This document shows, piece after piece, positions 16,643-25,939 of a stretch of 64,000 bases of DNA (the stretch's first letter is position 1; the number at the start of each line of letters is the position of its first letter). Origin of the DNA: Pseudomonas sp. S04 (GTDB lineage Bacteria > Pseudomonadota > Gammaproteobacteria > Pseudomonadales > Pseudomonadaceae); NCBI RefSeq assembly GCF_009834545.1, contig NZ_CP019427.1, positions 3,478,001 to 3,542,000 on the forward strand, in the 5' to 3' direction. The position numbers were made by a program, and so were the translations under genes. A model generated the notes under the pieces. The model searched no databases and was not told the DNA's origin. It saw nothing but the letters and a program-made list of their open reading frames with translations.

Positions 16643-17920
16643 ATGAGCACGGCTGCGCTGTCAGAACTCGATGCTGCCCTGCCTGGTCTGGCCCGCAGGA
16701 TCCGTGTGTTGGACGCGCTGTCCTGGCCGGTCGGGATTGAAGAGGTGTTCCTGGCCAATTGGCGCGCCGGCAAGGCGGCGTTGCCCAGAGTCGAGTTACA
16801 AGCGCGTGAGCACAGCGCCGAGATTGCCGCCCTGCAAAGCTTTGCCGGACGCTGTGACGAGGGCCATCCGGCCGGCAATTACCTGGCCATGACCGCCCGC
16901 AGCTACGCCACGGCCGGGCGCATGCTGGGGGCCATCGGGACTCCCGATTTCACCCGTTACTCCTCGGCGCTGTACCGGCGTCCGGACTTCTATTACACGA
17001 ACCTGCACTTGAGCATGCTCGACGCGGCCCAGTTCTTCCTCAAGACCACCGACGCGCTGCTGGGCGGCGCTCGGATTCCCCCAAGCCAGGCCGACATCCC
17101 GGCCGAGGCTTTCGCCGCCTGGATGCAACCGGAGCTGGACAGCTTTTTCGGCGCCGGCCAGATCAGCATCGTGCTCGACCCGAGCCTGGCCGCCAAGGCC
17201 ATTGCCGGCGCAAGCCGAATCCGCCTGCGTGCCAGCGCGCTGTTCTCGGACTTGGACAAACAGCAGTTGCTGCAACACGAGGCCTTCGTACATGTCGCCA
17301 CGGCGCAGAACGGCGCCCGCCAGAGCAATCTGAAAAGCCTCGGCCTCGGTGCCCCACGCACCACCCAGACCCAGGAAGGCATTGCCACCCTCGCCGAGCT
17401 ATTCACCGCCAGCATGGACATCAACCGTTTGCGCCGCCTGGCCCTGCGAGTGCTGGCGGTCCAGCAAGCGCTGGATGGCGCCGATTTTATCCAGGTATTC
17501 GAAGGGTTCCTGGCGGCCGGCCAATCGCAGGAGGAATCGTTCCGCTCAACCCAACGGGTGTTCCGCGGGGCCGACCTGCGTGGCGGCGCGGCGTTCACCA
17601 AGGACGCGGCCTACCTGACCGGATTACTCGGTGTGCATACCCTGCTGCGCATCGCCATCCGCGACAACCGCCCGGACCTGGTCGGACATTTATTTGCCGG
17701 GCGCCTGACCCTCGGTGATACCGTACGCCTGGCACCGCTGTTCGAATCCGGCTGGCTCCAGGGACCGACCTACCTGCCCGCCTGGGCCAGTGATCTGCGG
17801 CGACTGGCGGCGAACCTGGCGTTTTCAGCCTTCATCTCGCGGATAAAGCTTGAGGTGCTGGATCTGCAGGTGCTGATGGCCTTCGCCGACGAACACGAAA
17901 GCGATGCCAGCGCCATGTGA
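16643..17920 (+). CDS. DUF1704 / MATCAP-like zinc metallopeptidase
   Basis: This 425-residue protein carries H212-E-A-F-V-H217, the HExxxH zinc motif of the DUF1704 family. About 27 residues later comes Q244-E-G-I-A, a variant of the QEGLA motif that gave the family its old name (flavohemoglobin-expression-modulating QEGLA protein). The eukaryotic relatives MATCAP1/TMCP are tyrosine carboxypeptidases acting on tubulin. The bacterial substrate is unknown, and a carboxypeptidase or peptidase role is inferred from the fold. No signal peptide is evident, so it is probably cytoplasmic. A small lipoprotein gene begins 48 bases downstream on the same strand. Confidence 0.85.
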   Translation: MSTAALSELDAALPGLARRIRVLDALSWPVGIEEVFLANWRAGKAALPRVELQAREHSAEIAALQSFAGRCDEGHPAGNYLAMTARSYATAGRMLGAIGTPDFTRYSSALYRRPDFYYTNLHLSMLDAAQFFLKTTDALLGGARIPPSQADIPAEAFAAWMQPELDSFFGAGQISIVLDPSLAAKAIAGASRIRLRASALFSDLDKQQLLQHEAFVHVATAQNGARQSNLKSLGLGAPRTTQTQEGIATLAELFTASMDINRLRRLALRVLAVQQALDGADFIQVFEGFLAAGQSQEESFRSTQRVFRGADLRGGAAFTKDAAYLTGLLGVHTLLRIAIRDNRPDLVGHLFAGRLTLGDTVRLAPLFESGWLQGPTYLPAWASDLRRLAANLAFSAFISRIKLEVLDLQVLMAFADEHESDASAM

Positions 17921-17968
17921 ACCATGGACGTATTGGGCGGCAACCAAAGTCCATTCAGGGGAAGCCAG

Positions 17969-18259
17969 ATGAACGCGACAACCGTGGGGAAATGGGCGAC
18001 CTGCCTGCTCGCCCTGCAACTGCTGCTGATGGCGGGATGCAGCAGCAAAACCAGCCGGAGCACCTATGCGAGCAGCAGCCAGGGCTCCAACTGCTATGCC
18101 AAGGCGCTGCCCACCGCCGGGGAAGGCGGCCTGGCCTGGGGCTCGACCTTGGGTGCGGCGCGGCAAAAATCCATGGTGAGTTGTCAACGCTACGCCGGTC
18201 GATCCGGTGGCACGCCGAGCACCTGCAAAGTGGTGCTGGCCAAGTGCAAAACCCGCTAA
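17969..18259 (+). CDS. Small cysteine-containing lipoprotein
   Basis: This 96-residue protein has a signal sequence ending in lipobox LLMAGC, so the mature protein would be lipid-anchored. The mature part is Ser/Gly-rich and holds four more cysteines (SNCYAKAL, VSCQRYAG, STCKVVLAKCK) that could form two disulfides. ATG 17969 follows GGGGAAG. I do not recognise a family. It lies between the DUF1704 peptidase and a coiled-coil membrane protein. Confidence 0.75.
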   Translation: MNATTVGKWATCLLALQLLLMAGCSSKTSRSTYASSSQGSNCYAKALPTAGEGGLAWGSTLGAARQKSMVSCQRYAGRSGGTPSTCKVVLAKCKTR

Positions 18260-18375
18260 CACCGACGGCCAGCAAACGGAGTGGATCGATTCTGCTGCTA
18301 CGCTTTGAACTCCTCCGAATGGATTAATACGATGTATTGGTGCATCCCCCTCTCCCCATCTGCCTGGACGCGGCC

Positions 18376-18816
18376 ATGAGCCGTCGGCTGATGGCTGGCC
18401 TCACCGTGGCGCTTATCGGCGTGACCAGTTACGTGCTGGTCCAGTGGCAGATGGTCAACCAGCACAAGCGCGAGGTGCAGTGCACCGAGGCCCGGCAGGC
18501 GCTCAAGGATGTGCAGATTCGGGCGCGCGCGTTGGCGGCCGGTTTGTCGCTGGACGCTTACAGCCAGGAGGAGGAAGCCAAAGTGGCGGCGCTGATCAAG
18601 GCGCTCGACGCCGCCAGCAACGAGGCCGAGGTGAATGCGGTGATTGCCGCGCATGCTGCCGCCATCGAGGCCGAGGCGGCGGCGATCGATGCGCAGGTGG
18701 ACACCCGGGGCGACCAGGTCTTCCTCGAACAGCGCCGCATGGAACAGCGCATCACCGTGGACGTGAAACAGGAACTGCAGCGCGCGGCGAAGGCCGTCAG
18801 CGTGACCTGTGACTAG
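18376..18816 (+). CDS. Single-pass membrane protein with Ala/Glu-rich coiled coil
   Basis: This protein of about 146 residues has one N-terminal membrane segment (LMAGLTVALIGVTSYVLVQW). A long helical region rich in Ala, Glu, Lys and Gln follows (for example SQEEEAKVAALIKALDAASNEAEV), likely a coiled coil, and the protein ends with VSVTCD. I recognise no family. ATG 18376 lacks a strong ribosome site and the frame is open from 18337, so the start is uncertain. Its stop overlaps the convergent lspA-like gene by four bases. Confidence 0.6.
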   Translation: MSRRLMAGLTVALIGVTSYVLVQWQMVNQHKREVQCTEARQALKDVQIRARALAAGLSLDAYSQEEEAKVAALIKALDAASNEAEVNAVIAAHAAAIEAEAAAIDAQVDTRGDQVFLEQRRMEQRITVDVKQELQRAAKAVSVTCD

Positions 18817-19316
18817 CCTCGGGCCTGGCGCGGCTTGCGCAACTCCGCCACCAGCAAGGCCGCGGCTCCGGCCATGATGGCGATATCGGCCAGGTTGAAC
18901 ACCCCGGTATGCAGCGATCCCAGGTTGAGCACCAGGTAATCCACCACGTGCCCGTCACGCAGCACCCGGTCGATCAGGTTCGACGCCCCACCCAGTGCGA
19001 TGCAGTACACCGCCAGCGCCTTGCCTGGCGAACTGGCCCAGCGCGACAACGCCCAGCCGATCGCCCAGCACACCACAGCGCCCACACCGACGATGAAAAT
19101 CAGTTGTTTGACCGCCGGTGCCAGGCCGGCCCCCAGGCTCAGGAACGCACCCGGATTGAGGCTCAGGGCGATATCCAGCCAGGCGAAACTGCCGCCGATC
19201 TTGAAGCTCTGCGCCGCCAGAGACAGCAGCGCGAGCACCTTGATCCACTGGTCGAACGCGATAAATACCAGGCCGAGCAGTACGGCAAACCAGCGACTCG
19301 TTGTGACTCGTTCCAT
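18813..19316 (-). CDS. lspA: Lipoprotein signal peptidase II paralogue
   Basis: This 167-residue protein has about four membrane segments and the LspA signatures: D23 in FDQWIK, N54 in LNPGAFLSLG, the ASNLIDR-x5-HVVDYL block and FNLADIAI. The two catalytic aspartates correspond to D126 and D144. It would cleave prolipoproteins before the lipidated cysteine. Pseudomonas normally encodes its main lspA beside ileS and ispH, so this isolated copy is probably a paralogue. ATG 19316 has AAGGA upstream; the frame is open to a TTG at 19322. A lipoprotein gene lies 550 bases away on the other strand. Confidence 0.88.
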   Translation of the reverse strand: MERVTTSRWFAVLLGLVFIAFDQWIKVLALLSLAAQSFKIGGSFAWLDIALSLNPGAFLSLGAGLAPAVKQLIFIVGVGAVVCWAIGWALSRWASSPGKALAVYCIALGGASNLIDRVLRDGHVVDYLVLNLGSLHTGVFNLADIAIMAGAAALLVAELRKPRQARG

Positions 19317-19361
19317 GAACAATCCTTGGGCTGACTCTCATGCCTGGACAGGAGGCACGCA

Positions 19362-19382
19362 CCGCCGTTTTGGCAGCGGCGG
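19362..19382 (-). terminator. GC-rich hairpin after dsdC (weak)
   Basis: Arms CCGCCG and CGGCGG enclose nine bases. It lies about 70 bases past the dsdC stop on the minus strand. No T-tract follows, so termination ability is uncertain. Confidence 0.3.
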
Positions 19383-19450
19383 CAAGATAGCGCAGCTGAC
19401 GAGTGTCGTCCATCCACCGTCAACCGGGAGCGGTCGGTTCCGCTGGCGGC

Positions 19451-20398
19451 TCAATCCGCCATGCCTGCGCCGGCCTTTTCCTTGAGCCAGTCGATCAGCA
19501 CCTGCACCCGAGGGGGCATGGGATCGCGATGGGGGTGGACGAGAAAATAGTCGTAGCGCCCCGGCTGGGAAAATCCACCAAAGGGCAGGATCAGTTCGCC
19601 CTGGTCGATGCGGCTCTGCACCAGGCGCTGGCGGCCGATGGCGATGCCCGCGTGGTTGATGGCCGCTGTCACACACAAGTCGGAGCGATCGAAGGTCAGC
19701 CCGCGTTGCGGCAAGACCTCGAGCAGCCCCTGCTGCCGGGCCCAGAGTTGCCACTCGGCATCGTAGACCGCGTTGTCCCAGGCCAGGGCATCGTGCAACA
19801 GCGTGCAGTGACGCAGGTTGTGCGGCGCCTCAAGCAGGCCATGGCGCTCGGCATACAGCGGGCTGCAGACCGGCGCGATGGTCTCGCTCATCAAGGCATG
19901 ACTGGCCAGCCCAGGGAATTCGCCATTGGCGTAGAGCAGCGCGAGGTCGACGTTTTGCGTGCGAAAATCGATGGCGTCGTTGCCGACGCGGATGTCCAGG
20001 GCAATGTTCGGGTAGCGTTGGTGAAAGTCCGCCAGGCGTGGCACCAGCCAGCATTGCGCAGCCGAAGGACGGGCATACAGCGCCACCGACCCGCACAGCT
20101 CGGCCTGGGGCGACTGTTGCAGGGCTTCGGACAACTGCTCCATCACCCCTTCGAGGATCGCAAACACGCGCTCGCCCTCCCCCGTCAGGCGCACCCGACG
20201 GGTCAGGCGCTCGAACAGGCGCAGGTCCAGGGCTTGTTCGAGGCGGGCGATGCGATGGCTGACGGCGCTGGGCGTGACGCACAGTTCTTCGGCAGCCAAG
20301 GCAAAACTCAGGTGCCGGGCGGCGACCAGAAAGGTGTGCAGGTTGGCGAACTGTGAGCTGTTGAGCCGGGAGCTCAATCGAGGAGGCAGGTTCAGCAT
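19451..20398 (-). CDS. dsdC: DsdC, LysR-family activator of D-serine catabolism
   Basis: This 315-residue LysR regulator has an N-terminal winged helix (FANLHTFLVAARHLSFALAAEELCVTPSAVSHRI). Its effector domain contains ARPSAAQCWLVPRLADF, CTLLHDALAWDN and TFDRSDLCVTAAINHAGIAIGRQRLVQ, closely paralleling E. coli DsdC. It is the third gene after dsdX and dsdA on the same strand, 56 bases beyond dsdA, rather than divergent as in E. coli. That gap contains a strong hairpin that could set its level. ATG 20398 matches the family N-terminus. Confidence 0.93.
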   Translation of the reverse strand: MLNLPPRLSSRLNSSQFANLHTFLVAARHLSFALAAEELCVTPSAVSHRIARLEQALDLRLFERLTRRVRLTGEGERVFAILEGVMEQLSEALQQSPQAELCGSVALYARPSAAQCWLVPRLADFHQRYPNIALDIRVGNDAIDFRTQNVDLALLYANGEFPGLASHALMSETIAPVCSPLYAERHGLLEAPHNLRHCTLLHDALAWDNAVYDAEWQLWARQQGLLEVLPQRGLTFDRSDLCVTAAINHAGIAIGRQRLVQSRIDQGELILPFGGFSQPGRYDYFLVHPHRDPMPPRVQVLIDWLKEKAGAGMAD

Positions 20399-20423
20399 CG
20401 GGGCGTTTTTCCGCGGGCGAGAA

Positions 20424-20447
20424 ACCCGGGGCCGCGCGGCCCCGGGT
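20424..20447 (-). terminator. Perfect 24-bp palindrome in the dsdA-dsdC gap
   Basis: ACCCGGGGCC-GCGC-GGCCCCGGGT folds into a 10-bp all-strong stem, followed on the minus strand by TTTC. It lies seven bases past the dsdA stop and 25 bases before the dsdC start. It could be an intra-operon attenuator, or protect the dsdX-dsdA message from 3' decay. Confidence 0.55.
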
Positions 20448-20454
20448 GCAATGG

Positions 20455-21807
20455 CTAGTGTGCGGCCAACAGTGTACGTCCCTGCTCCAGGTACGCGTCC
20501 ATTTCTTGCGCCGGCACCATGCTGCCGCCCGTGCCCCACACCAGGTGCGTGGCGTTGGCCAGGCGCTGTGCGTCGAGACCCAGGCGTTGACGATAGCCCT
20601 GTTGCTCTTGCAGCACCCGCAGGAACCCGGGCAATCCAGCCAGCGCCGAGGGCTCCAGCTTCAGGCCTTCCTCGGCATGCAGCAGGGCCAGCAGGCGGTA
20701 CATCTGCTCGTCGCTGAGGGTGTAGTAGCCGTCGAGCAAGCGTTGCATCGAACGCCCGACAAACCCCGACGGTCGCCCCACCGCCAGGCCGTCGGCGGCG
20801 GTGCGGTTGTCGATGCCAAAATCATAGACGCTGACCTCGTCGTGCAGCCCGGTGTAGACCCCCAGCAACATACATGGCGAGTGCGTCGGCTCGGCGAACA
20901 CGCAGTGCACCGCGTCGCCGAAAATCTGCTTCAGGCCAAAGGCAACGCCACCAGGGCCGCCGCCGACACCGCACGGCAGATAGACAAACAGCGGGTGTTG
21001 CGCGTCGACCGTAATCCCCGCGGACACCAGTTGGTGCTGCAAGCGACGCGCCGCCACCGCGTAACCGAGGAACAGATTGATCGAGTTCTCGTCGTCGACG
21101 AAATGGCACTTGGGATCGCTCTCGGCCTGCTGCCGGCCCTGCTCGACGGCGACGCTGTAGTCCGATTGATACTCGACCACCGTCACTCCGCAGGCACGCA
21201 GGCGGTCTTTTTTCCACTGCCGGGCATCGGCGGACATGTGCACGGTGGCCTTGAACCCCAGGCGCGCACTCATGATGCCGATGGACAGGCCGAGGTTGCC
21301 GGTGGAGCCAACGGCGATGCTGTGCTGGCCAAAAAAGGCCCGGGCGGTATCGCTGTCCAGGCTGCTGTAGCAAGCGCCCGGTTGAATCAGGCCGCCGGCC
21401 AGCGCCAGGTCCTCGGCGTGCTTGAGCACCTCATAGATGCCGCCGCGGGCCTTGATCGACCCGGAAATCGGCAGCAGGTTGTCGGCCTTCAGCCACAGTG
21501 CGCCCTGCACCGGCAGTTGCGCCTCGGCACAGAGGGTAGCCTGCAGGCGCGGCAGCGCGATCAGCGGCGACTCGATGATGCCAGCGCTCGCCCGGGTCTC
21601 GGGGAACACCGACTGAATGTAGCTGGCAAATCGCTCAAGCCGGGCGCTGGCGTCATCCACGTCGGCCAGGCCCAGGGGCACATCACTCAAGGCCTGCGCA
21701 GTCGGCGCCAGGGCCGGGTTGAACCAGGTGACGGGCTCGACCCGGGTCAACGGTCCAATCAGGGGGTGGCTCTGACACCAGTCAGCCAGGGATTTGTTGT
21801 GAATCAT
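20455..21807 (-). CDS. dsdA: D-serine ammonia-lyase
   Basis: This 450-residue PLP enzyme converts D-serine to pyruvate and ammonia. The Schiff-base lysine is K119 in [15 protein letters not shown]. The phosphate-cradle and core motifs [19 protein letters not shown] and [16 protein letters not shown] match E. coli DsdA (about 442 residues). ATG 21807 ([10 protein letters not shown]) was chosen over a much longer open frame that runs back into dsdX. It lies 38 bases downstream of dsdX, in the same orientation, and is followed by dsdC, so the cluster imports and degrades D-serine. Confidence 0.95.
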   Translation of the reverse strand: MIHNKSLADWCQSHPLIGPLTRVEPVTWFNPALAPTAQALSDVPLGLADVDDASARLERFASYIQSVFPETRASAGIIESPLIALPRLQATLCAEAQLPVQGALWLKADNLLPISGSIKARGGIYEVLKHAEDLALAGGLIQPGACYSSLDSDTARAFFGQHSIAVGSTGNLGLSIGIMSARLGFKATVHMSADARQWKKDRLRACGVTVVEYQSDYSVAVEQGRQQAESDPKCHFVDDENSINLFLGYAVAARRLQHQLVSAGITVDAQHPLFVYLPCGVGGGPGGVAFGLKQIFGDAVHCVFAEPTHSPCMLLGVYTGLHDEVSVYDFGIDNRTAADGLAVGRPSGFVGRSMQRLLDGYYTLSDEQMYRLLALLHAEEGLKLEPSALAGLPGFLRVLQEQQGYRQRLGLDAQRLANATHLVWGTGGSMVPAQEMDAYLEQGRTLLAAH

Positions 21808-21845
21808 GGTTCTACTCCAGACAGTGGACAGCATCGCGGGTGTGC

Positions 21846-23189
21846 TCAAACCCACTGCGATACCAATAGCGTCATTCCCAGGGCCACGACCGAGGCCAGC
21901 AAGGTTCCAACGGTAAATTTTTTCAGCGCCTCGCCCAGGGACACCCCCAGGTATTCCTTGACCACCCAGAACGCCGAGTCGGTCACCGTGGTCCAGCCAA
22001 TGGCGCCGGCGCCGATCGCAATCACCACGATTTCGCGGTTCTGCCCAGGCATCGCGTCCAGTAGCGGCAGGACCATGCCCGCGGCACTGATCATCGCCAC
22101 GGTGGCCGAGCCCACGGCCAGGTGCATCAGGCCGGCGACGAACCAGGCCAGCAGAATCGGATTGAGGTCCCATTGCGACAGCGTGCTGGCCAGGACCTTG
22201 CCTACGCCACTGTCGATCAGCACGCCATTGAAGGCCCCGCCGGCACCGATGATCAACAGGATATTGGCCAACGGCGTGAAGGACTGCTCAGTCAGGCGCT
22301 GCAGCTCGGCCATGCCCAGCCCGCGATACAGGCCCAGGGAACCGTAGGCGAACACCACCGCAATGGCCAGCGCGGTCAGCGGATTGCCGAGAAAGCTCAT
22401 CAGTTGATAGAAGCCACTGCCCTGGGGCAGGCTCATGGTCACCAGGGTCTTGCCGACCATCAGCAACAACGGCAGCAGGATCACCAACAGCGTCAGCCCC
22501 AGGCCTGGCATCGCCCGAGTGTCTGCCAGGCTGGTGGGCGCCGCGGCGAAGCTCTGGCCGCTGGCCGGCTCGTGGCGCTTGCACACCAGCTTGACCCACA
22601 CCGGCCCCGCCACGATGGCGGTAGGCAGGCCGACGATCAGCCCATAGATAATCACCTTGCCGACGTCAGCGCCCAGCAGTTGGGTGATCGCCATGGCTGC
22701 CGGGTGCGGCGGCAACATGCAGTGCACGGTCATCAACGAAATCGCCAGGGGCAGGCCGACATACAGGATGTTCAAGCGGGTTTGCCGGGCGACCACATAG
22801 ATCAGCGGAATCAGCAACACAAAGCCGACCTCGAAGAACACCGGAATGCCGACAATGAAGCCCACCAGCATCATCGCCCAGGAGGCACGTTGCTCGCCCA
22901 AGGTGCTGAGCAGCGTGCGAGCGATACGCTCGGCGCCACCGGACACTTCCAGCATCTTACCCAGGATGCTCCCCAGGCCAATCACCGCCGCAAGAAACCC
23001 CAGGGTGCCGCCCATGCCCTTTTCAAAGGAGTCGGCGATGGACGACAGCGGCATGCCCGCACCCGCCCCGACGACAAAACTGGCGAGCATCAACGCCAGG
23101 AAGGAATGGACGCGAAACTTGACCACCAGCACTACAATCAAGCCGATAGCCGCCATCAAAATCAGTAGTAAACCCGCCTCTTCGTGCAT
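21846..23189 (-). CDS. dsdX: DsdX-like D-serine permease (GntP family)
   Basis: This 447-residue transporter has about 12 membrane segments and GntP-family motifs ([64 protein letters not shown]). It aligns by eye along its whole length with E. coli DsdX, a D-serine:proton symporter. GntP relatives also carry gluconate, but adjacency to dsdA and dsdC favours D-serine. It is first in the operon, with AAGGGG seven bases before ATG 23189. The upstream promoter region runs into REP repeats at about 23355-23475. Confidence 0.92.
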   Translation of the reverse strand: MHEEAGLLLILMAAIGLIVVLVVKFRVHSFLALMLASFVVGAGAGMPLSSIADSFEKGMGGTLGFLAAVIGLGSILGKMLEVSGGAERIARTLLSTLGEQRASWAMMLVGFIVGIPVFFEVGFVLLIPLIYVVARQTRLNILYVGLPLAISLMTVHCMLPPHPAAMAITQLLGADVGKVIIYGLIVGLPTAIVAGPVWVKLVCKRHEPASGQSFAAAPTSLADTRAMPGLGLTLLVILLPLLLMVGKTLVTMSLPQGSGFYQLMSFLGNPLTALAIAVVFAYGSLGLYRGLGMAELQRLTEQSFTPLANILLIIGAGGAFNGVLIDSGVGKVLASTLSQWDLNPILLAWFVAGLMHLAVGSATVAMISAAGMVLPLLDAMPGQNREIVVIAIGAGAIGWTTVTDSAFWVVKEYLGVSLGEALKKFTVGTLLASVVALGMTLLVSQWV

Positions 23190-23354
23190 GACATCCCCTT
23201 GTTATTGTAGTGAGCGCATGAGACCGCGCGGATCGCGGTCCGCGGCGATTAAGCGCCAGGGGTCTGGGGGCTTACAAAGGATGGTTCTTCAATGGATGGA
23301 TGACGTGGGGTCATCTATGGGAGGGCTGGCTTGCCGAGCCCCACAGGGTCTGGT

Positions 23355-23475
23355 GTATGCAGGGACCTGTGGGAGCTGGCTTGCCAGCGATGGTTGCAAG
23401 GACGGCGCGGTGCATCAGGTTGTGCGCGTTATCGTTGGCGACCATCGCGAGCCTGCTCGCGATGACCGTCTACGA
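23355..23475. repeat. REP cluster (two REP units)
   Basis: CTGTGGGAGCTGGCTTGCCAGCGATGG at about 23368-23394 contains the widespread Pseudomonas REP palindrome (GCTGGCTTGCCAGC). A second unit at about 23445-23470 (ACCATCGCGAGCCTGCTCGCGATG) is a GCGAGC-type REP in opposite orientation. A shorter degenerate copy (GGGCTGGCTTGCCGAGCCC) lies at about 23322-23340. The cluster separates the dsd operon from the LysR gene; nothing else is visible in 23190-23354. Confidence 0.8.
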
Positions 23476-23493
23476 TGGCGCGCAGTACCGAAC

Positions 23494-24471
23494 CTAAAAC
23501 CGCTCAGCCAGATCCGTGGTCATGAGCATCTGCTGGAACCTCTCGAGAAATACCGACTCAGCCTGAGTCAGTTTCTGTTCACGGTTCCACAGCAAGTAGA
23601 CATTCACGTCAATCACTCCCTCCCATGGCGGCAAGCGCCAGACTTCTCCAGCCAGCACATCAGCCGCGACGATGTGCTCCGGCAGGCAACCGATGCCATA
23701 ACCTGCACCCACCAGTCGGCGGATTTCATCGAGGCTCGGAGACGAAGCAACAATGCGCCCAGTGAACCCTTGCTGATCACGAAACACCGTAAGCGGCGAC
23801 AGGTTGCCGCCAATCTGGTCGCTGGTAAAACTGACGAAGTTTTCACTCTGCAAATCCGCCAGGGTCAGGTTCGTGCGACCGAACAGCCGGTGCCGCTTGC
23901 CGCAGAAAAACGCATAGCGCTGCTGCAGCAACACCCGTTGCTCAAGCTTGGGCTGTGGGGTGCGGCACAGGCTCAGGCCGAACGAGGCGGTTTTTTGCAG
24001 CAGTGCGCTGGCCACATCCGAGCTGCGCAGCACATCGACCTCGAACTCCACCTGCGGGTATTCAAGGTGAAATTGCGCGAGGAACTCATCGTAGCAGCGT
24101 GATTGAATACGACTGATGGTCAGCATGCGGATCTTGCCCACCACCGTCTCGGCAGGTGAATCCAGGGCTGGGCCCAGGCGCGAGACCGTGCCGTACAGTT
24201 CGGCGGCGATCTGCATGACTTCTTCACCGGCCTTGGACAGGCTGATACGCGGCCCACGGCGCACCACCAGCGCGCTGTCGAGTTGCTCCTCCAGGCGCCG
24301 CAGGGCCTGGCTGATGGCCGGCTGGCTCAAGTGCAGGCGCGCGGCGGCCCGGCTGATGCTGCCTTCCTGGCCGATCACCAGGAAGGTGCGCAACAGATTC
24401 CAGTCCAGGCGGTCGTTGAGGAAGCGCTTGGCGTCGGGATCGCGTAACGAAGGGCCGGCAGGGATCATCAT
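23494..24471 (-). CDS. LysR-family regulator of the adjacent transporter/enzyme cluster
   Basis: This 325-residue protein has an N-terminal winged helix (LDWNLLRTFLVIGQEGSISRAAARLHLSQPAISQALRRLE) and a LysR substrate-binding domain. It diverges from the MHS transporter operon at 24629, leaving 157 bases for a shared operator, so it most likely controls that operon in response to its substrate. Two adjacent ATGs (24471 and 24468) are possible; AGGA spacing slightly favours the second. The effector is unknown. Confidence 0.9.
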   Translation of the reverse strand: MMIPAGPSLRDPDAKRFLNDRLDWNLLRTFLVIGQEGSISRAAARLHLSQPAISQALRRLEEQLDSALVVRRGPRISLSKAGEEVMQIAAELYGTVSRLGPALDSPAETVVGKIRMLTISRIQSRCYDEFLAQFHLEYPQVEFEVDVLRSSDVASALLQKTASFGLSLCRTPQPKLEQRVLLQQRYAFFCGKRHRLFGRTNLTLADLQSENFVSFTSDQIGGNLSPLTVFRDQQGFTGRIVASSPSLDEIRRLVGAGYGIGCLPEHIVAADVLAGEVWRLPPWEGVIDVNVYLLWNREQKLTQAESVFLERFQQMLMTTDLAERF

Positions 24472-24628
24472 TATTCCTGGTGCTTATACTTGAGTATTTA
24501 GATTAGAAGCTTTTCCTAGCATAGGGGCTGGCGCAAGATCCAGCAACGCACCGCCAGAGTGCGAACGTCGTGCCTGCGCATGACACACATTTCCTCCTGC
24601 TTATAACAATGACGTCCAGGAGCTACAG

Positions 24629-25939
24629 ATGACGAGCACTACCTCAAGTCCGCGACGTGCCGCGGCAGCGGCCTTTATCGGCACCACCATCGAATTCTAC
24701 GACTTCTACATCTATGCCTTCGCGGCAGCGCTGGTCCTCGGCCAGCTGTTCTTCCCCAGTGAAAACCCGATGCTCAGCACCATGGCCGCGTTCGGCAGCT
24801 TCGCGGTCGGCTTTATCGCCCGCCCGTTCGCCGGCATGGTCTTCGGCCATCTGGGCGACCGCCTGGGGCGCAAGAAAATGTTGCTGGTGACCATCGTGCT
24901 GATGGGGGTGGCGACCACCTGCATCGGCTTGCTACCCACTTATGCCCAGGCGGGTATCTGGGCCCCGATCGGCCTGGTGGTCCTGCGCTTACTGCAAGGG
25001 ATTTCGGTCGGTGGCGAATGGGGTGGCGCGGTGCTGATGGCCAGTGAACACGCGCCCAAGGGCCGCAAGGTGTTCTTCGCCTCGTTCGCCCAATGGGGCA
25101 GCCCGGCGGGCCTGCTGTTGGCGCTGATCGCATTCCGCTGCATCAGTGAAATGGAGCAGGACGCACTGATGAGCTGGGGCTGGCGTATTCCGTTCCTGAT
25201 GAGCGGCGTGCTGATGATGGTCGGCCTGGCGATTCGTTTCGGCGTGCCTGAGTCGCCGGAGTTTGCCGCGGTCCAGGACAGCGGCCAGACCGCCGAGAAC
25301 CCGGTGCTGGAAGTTATCCGCAAGGACTGGAAGAGCATTCTGTTCGCGGCCCTGGCAGTGACTATCGGCTCGGGCGGTTTCTTCTTCACCAACACCTTCA
25401 TGATCACCTACGTCACGCAGTACCAGGGCATCGCCAAGACCACGATCCTCGACTGTCTGTTCGTGGTCACCGTGCTGCAATTTCTCTCCCAACCCTGTTC
25501 TGCGCTGTTGGCCGAACGCCTGGGCGAGGGACGCTTCCTCAAGTGGGTGGCGTCGCTGTGCATCCTGGTGCCGTACCCGATGTTCCTGCTGGTGCAGACC
25601 GGCAACCTGTTCTACATGACCGCGGGGATTGCCCTGGCGGTACTGCTGCTGGCAGCACTGTACGCGGTGATCGCCGGCTACATGGCTGAAGCCTTCCAGG
25701 CGCGGGTGCGTTACTCGGGCATCTCGATTGCCTATCAGTTGGGCAGCGGCGTGAGTGGTGGCCTGACGCCACTGATCGGCACCTTCCTGGCGGGGCATTT
25801 CGTCGGTCAATGGTGGCCGCTGGCAGTCTTCTTTAGCGGGCTGGCGCTGATGTCGTTGATCGGTGTACTGGGCCTGGCTTATTTGCGCGGCGTCAATGCC
25901 AAGCCGGTCGGGCTGCCCCTTTCCCAAGGAGTTGTTTAA
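24629..25939 (+). CDS. MFS metabolite:H+ symporter (MHS family)
   Basis: This 436-residue protein has about 12 membrane segments and opens with the MHS signature (AAAAAFIGTTIEFYDFYIYAFAAALVL), followed by motif A (GHLGDRLGRKKML) and VLRLLQGISVGGEWGGAVLMASEHAP. Relatives carry shikimate, alpha-ketoglutarate, citrate or proline/betaine. Its stop overlaps the next gene's ATG by one base, so it is co-translated with an aldolase-like protein. A sugar acid or hydroxy acid substrate is inferred from the downstream enzymes. Confidence 0.9.
   Translation: MTSTTSSPRRAAAAAFIGTTIEFYDFYIYAFAAALVLGQLFFPSENPMLSTMAAFGSFAVGFIARPFAGMVFGHLGDRLGRKKMLLVTIVLMGVATTCIGLLPTYAQAGIWAPIGLVVLRLLQGISVGGEWGGAVLMASEHAPKGRKVFFASFAQWGSPAGLLLALIAFRCISEMEQDALMSWGWRIPFLMSGVLMMVGLAIRFGVPESPEFAAVQDSGQTAENPVLEVIRKDWKSILFAALAVTIGSGGFFFTNTFMITYVTQYQGIAKTTILDCLFVVTVLQFLSQPCSALLAERLGEGRFLKWVASLCILVPYPMFLLVQTGNLFYMTAGIALAVLLLAALYAVIAGYMAEAFQARVRYSGISIAYQLGSGVSGGLTPLIGTFLAGHFVGQWWPLAVFFSGLALMSLIGVLGLAYLRGVNAKPVGLPLSQGVV

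Noticed and set aside
20446..22347. 633-codon plus-strand frame opposite dsdA
   Set aside because: Antisense shadow; dsdA has conserved PLP motifs on the minus strand.
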